From: Tamarix chinensis
Lineage: Eukaryota > Streptophyta > Magnoliopsida > Caryophyllales > Tamaricaceae
Direction of reading: 5' to 3'
Length of the DNA stretch: 64,000 nt
Assembly (NCBI GenBank): GCA_030549775.1
Contig: CM060171.1
Location: 7,029,265-7,093,264, forward strand
A model generated the notes under the pieces. That model ran no database searches and was not told the DNA's origin. It worked only from the letters and a program-made list of their open reading frames with translations. The position numbers and the translations under genes are program-made. This document shows positions 62,241 through 64,000 of this stretch, piece by piece. The number at the start of each line of letters is the position of its first letter. The stretch's first letter is position 1.

Positions 62241-62556
62241 GATAAAATAATTTAATTTATAAAATAATAAAATTCAATGTTTTTGGGTAATAAATTTATT
62301 TAATAATTTAATATAATTAAAATATAAGGGTTTTAAAAATGATAATTTTAGTAAAATAATGGTTTGGTGATTCTTAAATAAAAAAGGTATGATAAAATAA
62401 CAAAATATTTATTTTAATTTATTAAATATTTATATCCAATCTTGTATATTCAAAAATCCATAAAATAATTAAATTAAAAAGATTTAAAGGCTAATCTATC
62501 CCAAATAAAATTTATTTATTAAAATATAGGCTTTGTAAAAATTAGGGGGGATTACA

Positions 62557-64000
62557 GTTCTATTGTAAGTGATTAGTATTTTCCATGATTAAATCATATA
62601 TTTATGTGAGTGCGGGAACCCCACTATTATAGTCGGTGGACTGGAATACATACATAGGGCTGTTAACGAACCGAATCGAGCCTAGCCGATGTAGGCTTGG
62701 ACTTGGCTCATTTACTAAATGAGCCTTAAAATAAAGTTTGAGCTTGGTTTGTTTATAAACGAGCCGAGCTTTTAACGAGTCGAGCCGAACTTTTAAAGAG
62801 CCAACTCTCAAGATTTGGTGTTAAACGAGCCGAGCTCACGGGCTTTTGCATTCTAAATGAGCTCAAGCCCAAATTTATTAGGCTCAAGCTTGACTTGTTT
62901 AATAATCAAGTCAAGCTCGAGCCTAATTTTTAAGCTTGTTTAATAAGCGAGCCGAGTCCAAAAAGCTCGCGAACCAACTTGGTTTGTCAACATACAGGGT
63001 AGAATGCTCCTGACCACTATTATTGCCGGTGGACTGGTCTCTATGGTAGAACACTCTTGGCCACTGTTATTCACCGGTGGACCAGTCTGACCCTGACTTA
63101 CATGTCTTTCACTTTCACGATTAGTGTTTTCCCTTTTAATCATCACATCAATTCAAATTCATTTGCTTCAAAGGGGAGATCATGATCCCGGAACACAAAG
63201 GTACACAGGTCGCACTAGTGCATACAAGCTACTCAGTACCCTTCAGCTATCAACCCAGGGATGCAAAGGTATCCTGGTCGTAATGGTGCATACAACTAAC
63301 TCAGTACCCTACCGACAAGAACACCTAATCCATAAGTATGCATACCCCTTAAGTAGGTCCAGAGAGCTAGATAAAGTAAGATAGAGGGCCTAGCTAGAGC
63401 ACAAAGGCACACCAATAAAAACCAGAATAATCATGGGCTAAACCACGTCTTTAGGGTAGCGACCCCTAAAGAGTCACCATTCCCGATCTCGAGGTCTTTC
63501 ACTTTAAGTATTAGTGTCTCAATTCAGGTGATCACAAAAAACACAACAATCAAATACATATTCACTTTCAATCATTCTGATATCATTAGGTATTTCTTAT
63601 TCATATGGTTATCCAAGACAACATATAGGAATCATTAAGGCCATCACTCATCCAATTCTGGATTAGAATTCGTTCTCGTGATATTTACTAATCATCAAAT
63701 ACCATTATCTTACTATTCAGTGTCATTTGAGTCTTATTATGAAACTTTGTTATCATAACGACATATTAAATACGGGTTACTAATTTATCCCTTACTTGAA
63801 CAATTATTAAGTCATCCTTTCTCTACTTACAAATTTACCATATTACCCTTCATGTTGCATAATTACTAAATTACCCCTTACTCGATTTAGGTTACCAAGT
63901 TATCTCCCACACTTATTAGGTCACCAATTGCCCTTTATAATTGTTATACTTGTCATATTTCCATTTGGTTGGTTAGATTACCAAATTGCCCTTCTCCTTT
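62557..64000 (-). mobile_element. Continuation of the LTR begun at 52570, runs off the window
   Basis: After the duplicate GTTCT the sequence continues with array units (62620-63085), the block matching 54180-54320, the block matching 58668-59150 and the minisatellite from 63780. The LTR 5' end is beyond 64000. A small element interrupts it at 62656-62989. Confidence 0.75.
62656..62989. mobile_element. hAT-like MITE of about 334 bp
   Basis: It interrupts an array unit (compare 52978-52995). Flanks are ACATACAT (62648-62655) and ACATACAG (62990-62997), an 8-bp duplication with one change. Ends share TGTTAACGAACC and, inverted, TGTTGACAAACC. The body is built from many CGAGCCGAGCT and AAGCTCGAGCC words in both orientations. 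It has no coding capacity. Confidence 0.6.

Larger units (their letters stand above)
53104..62556 (-). mobile_element. Solo LTR (about 5.1 kb without insert), TSD GTTCC/GTTCT
   Basis: On the plus strand it opens TGTAACACCCCC at 53104 and closes TTAGGGGGGATTACA at 62556. Its flanks are GTTCC (53099-53103) and GTTCT (62557-62561). The LTR at 54325-58667 splits it; removing that and one CTAAC copy leaves 5105 bp. The rest has an array (53750-54110), a long ATTACC minisatellite (59150-60310) and a G-rich stretch (60940-62240) that is the inverse of the C/T-rich leader. Its distal end aligns with the inverse of 21255-21560. Confidence 0.85.

Noticed and set aside
60937..62241. Pro/Ser-rich or Gly/Lys-rich ORFs up to 180 codons
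   Set aside because: Purine/pyrimidine-biased LTR leader; equivalent segments of other copies do not keep the frames.

Overview
This window looks like nuclear DNA of a flowering plant, probably a eudicot. It holds one intact host gene with four exons and large AT-rich introns. Almost everything else is layered plant transposon sequence: large-LTR Ty3/Gypsy elements, a Ty1/Copia element, a LINE, hAT relics and a small hAT-like MITE. There is no operon structure and I see no tRNA, rRNA or CRISPR.

The host gene (42093-48678, + strand, exons 42093-42761, 43656-43889, 45748-45870 and 48457-48678) encodes a complete 415-residue YUCCA-type flavin monooxygenase, the enzyme that turns indole-3-pyruvate into auxin. 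All splice junctions are GT-AG and in phase 0, and every diagnostic FMO motif is present. A dead Copia element ends about 730 bp upstream of its start codon.

Left of the gene: 1-1385 is the 3' end of a large LTR. About 1404-5318 is a decayed hAT element with a minus-strand transposase relic. 5345-14747 is an old LTR interrupted by a second LTR of the same family (5762-8988) and by a third in the opposite orientation (10377-13615). It runs into a dead Gypsy protease/RT fragment (14748-16069). 16859-33399 is a solo LTR with TSD AACTA. Inside it sit a solo LTR of an unrelated family (19428-20965, TSD AAAAG) and another LTR (21255-32803, TSD TATCA). The latter contains further insertions, including an element with an initiator-Met tRNA primer site, a non-coding interior and a 5-kb 3' LTR (22111-28890). 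33709-39523 is a 2.9-kb tandem duplication covering half of a minus-strand Copia element (36710-41362, TSD TTACC).

Right of the gene: a minus-strand LINE relic (49230-51046) is followed by minus-strand LTRs of the same big family nested at least four deep. They start at 51047, 52570, 53104 and 54325. The two innermost are closed by matching target-site duplications (GTTCC/GTTCT at 53099 and 62557; CTAAC at 54320 and 58668). The next outer one runs off the window at 64000.

The main unexplained signal is inside the big LTR family. Copies that differ in sequence keep the same short stem-loops through compensatory base changes: one about 100-145 bp from the LTR 3' end, and a cluster of three about 400-480 bp from it. 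Next to these lie tandem arrays of a roughly 49-bp unit built on CCGGTCCACCGG. This suggests a structured RNA or DNA segment that these LTRs maintain.
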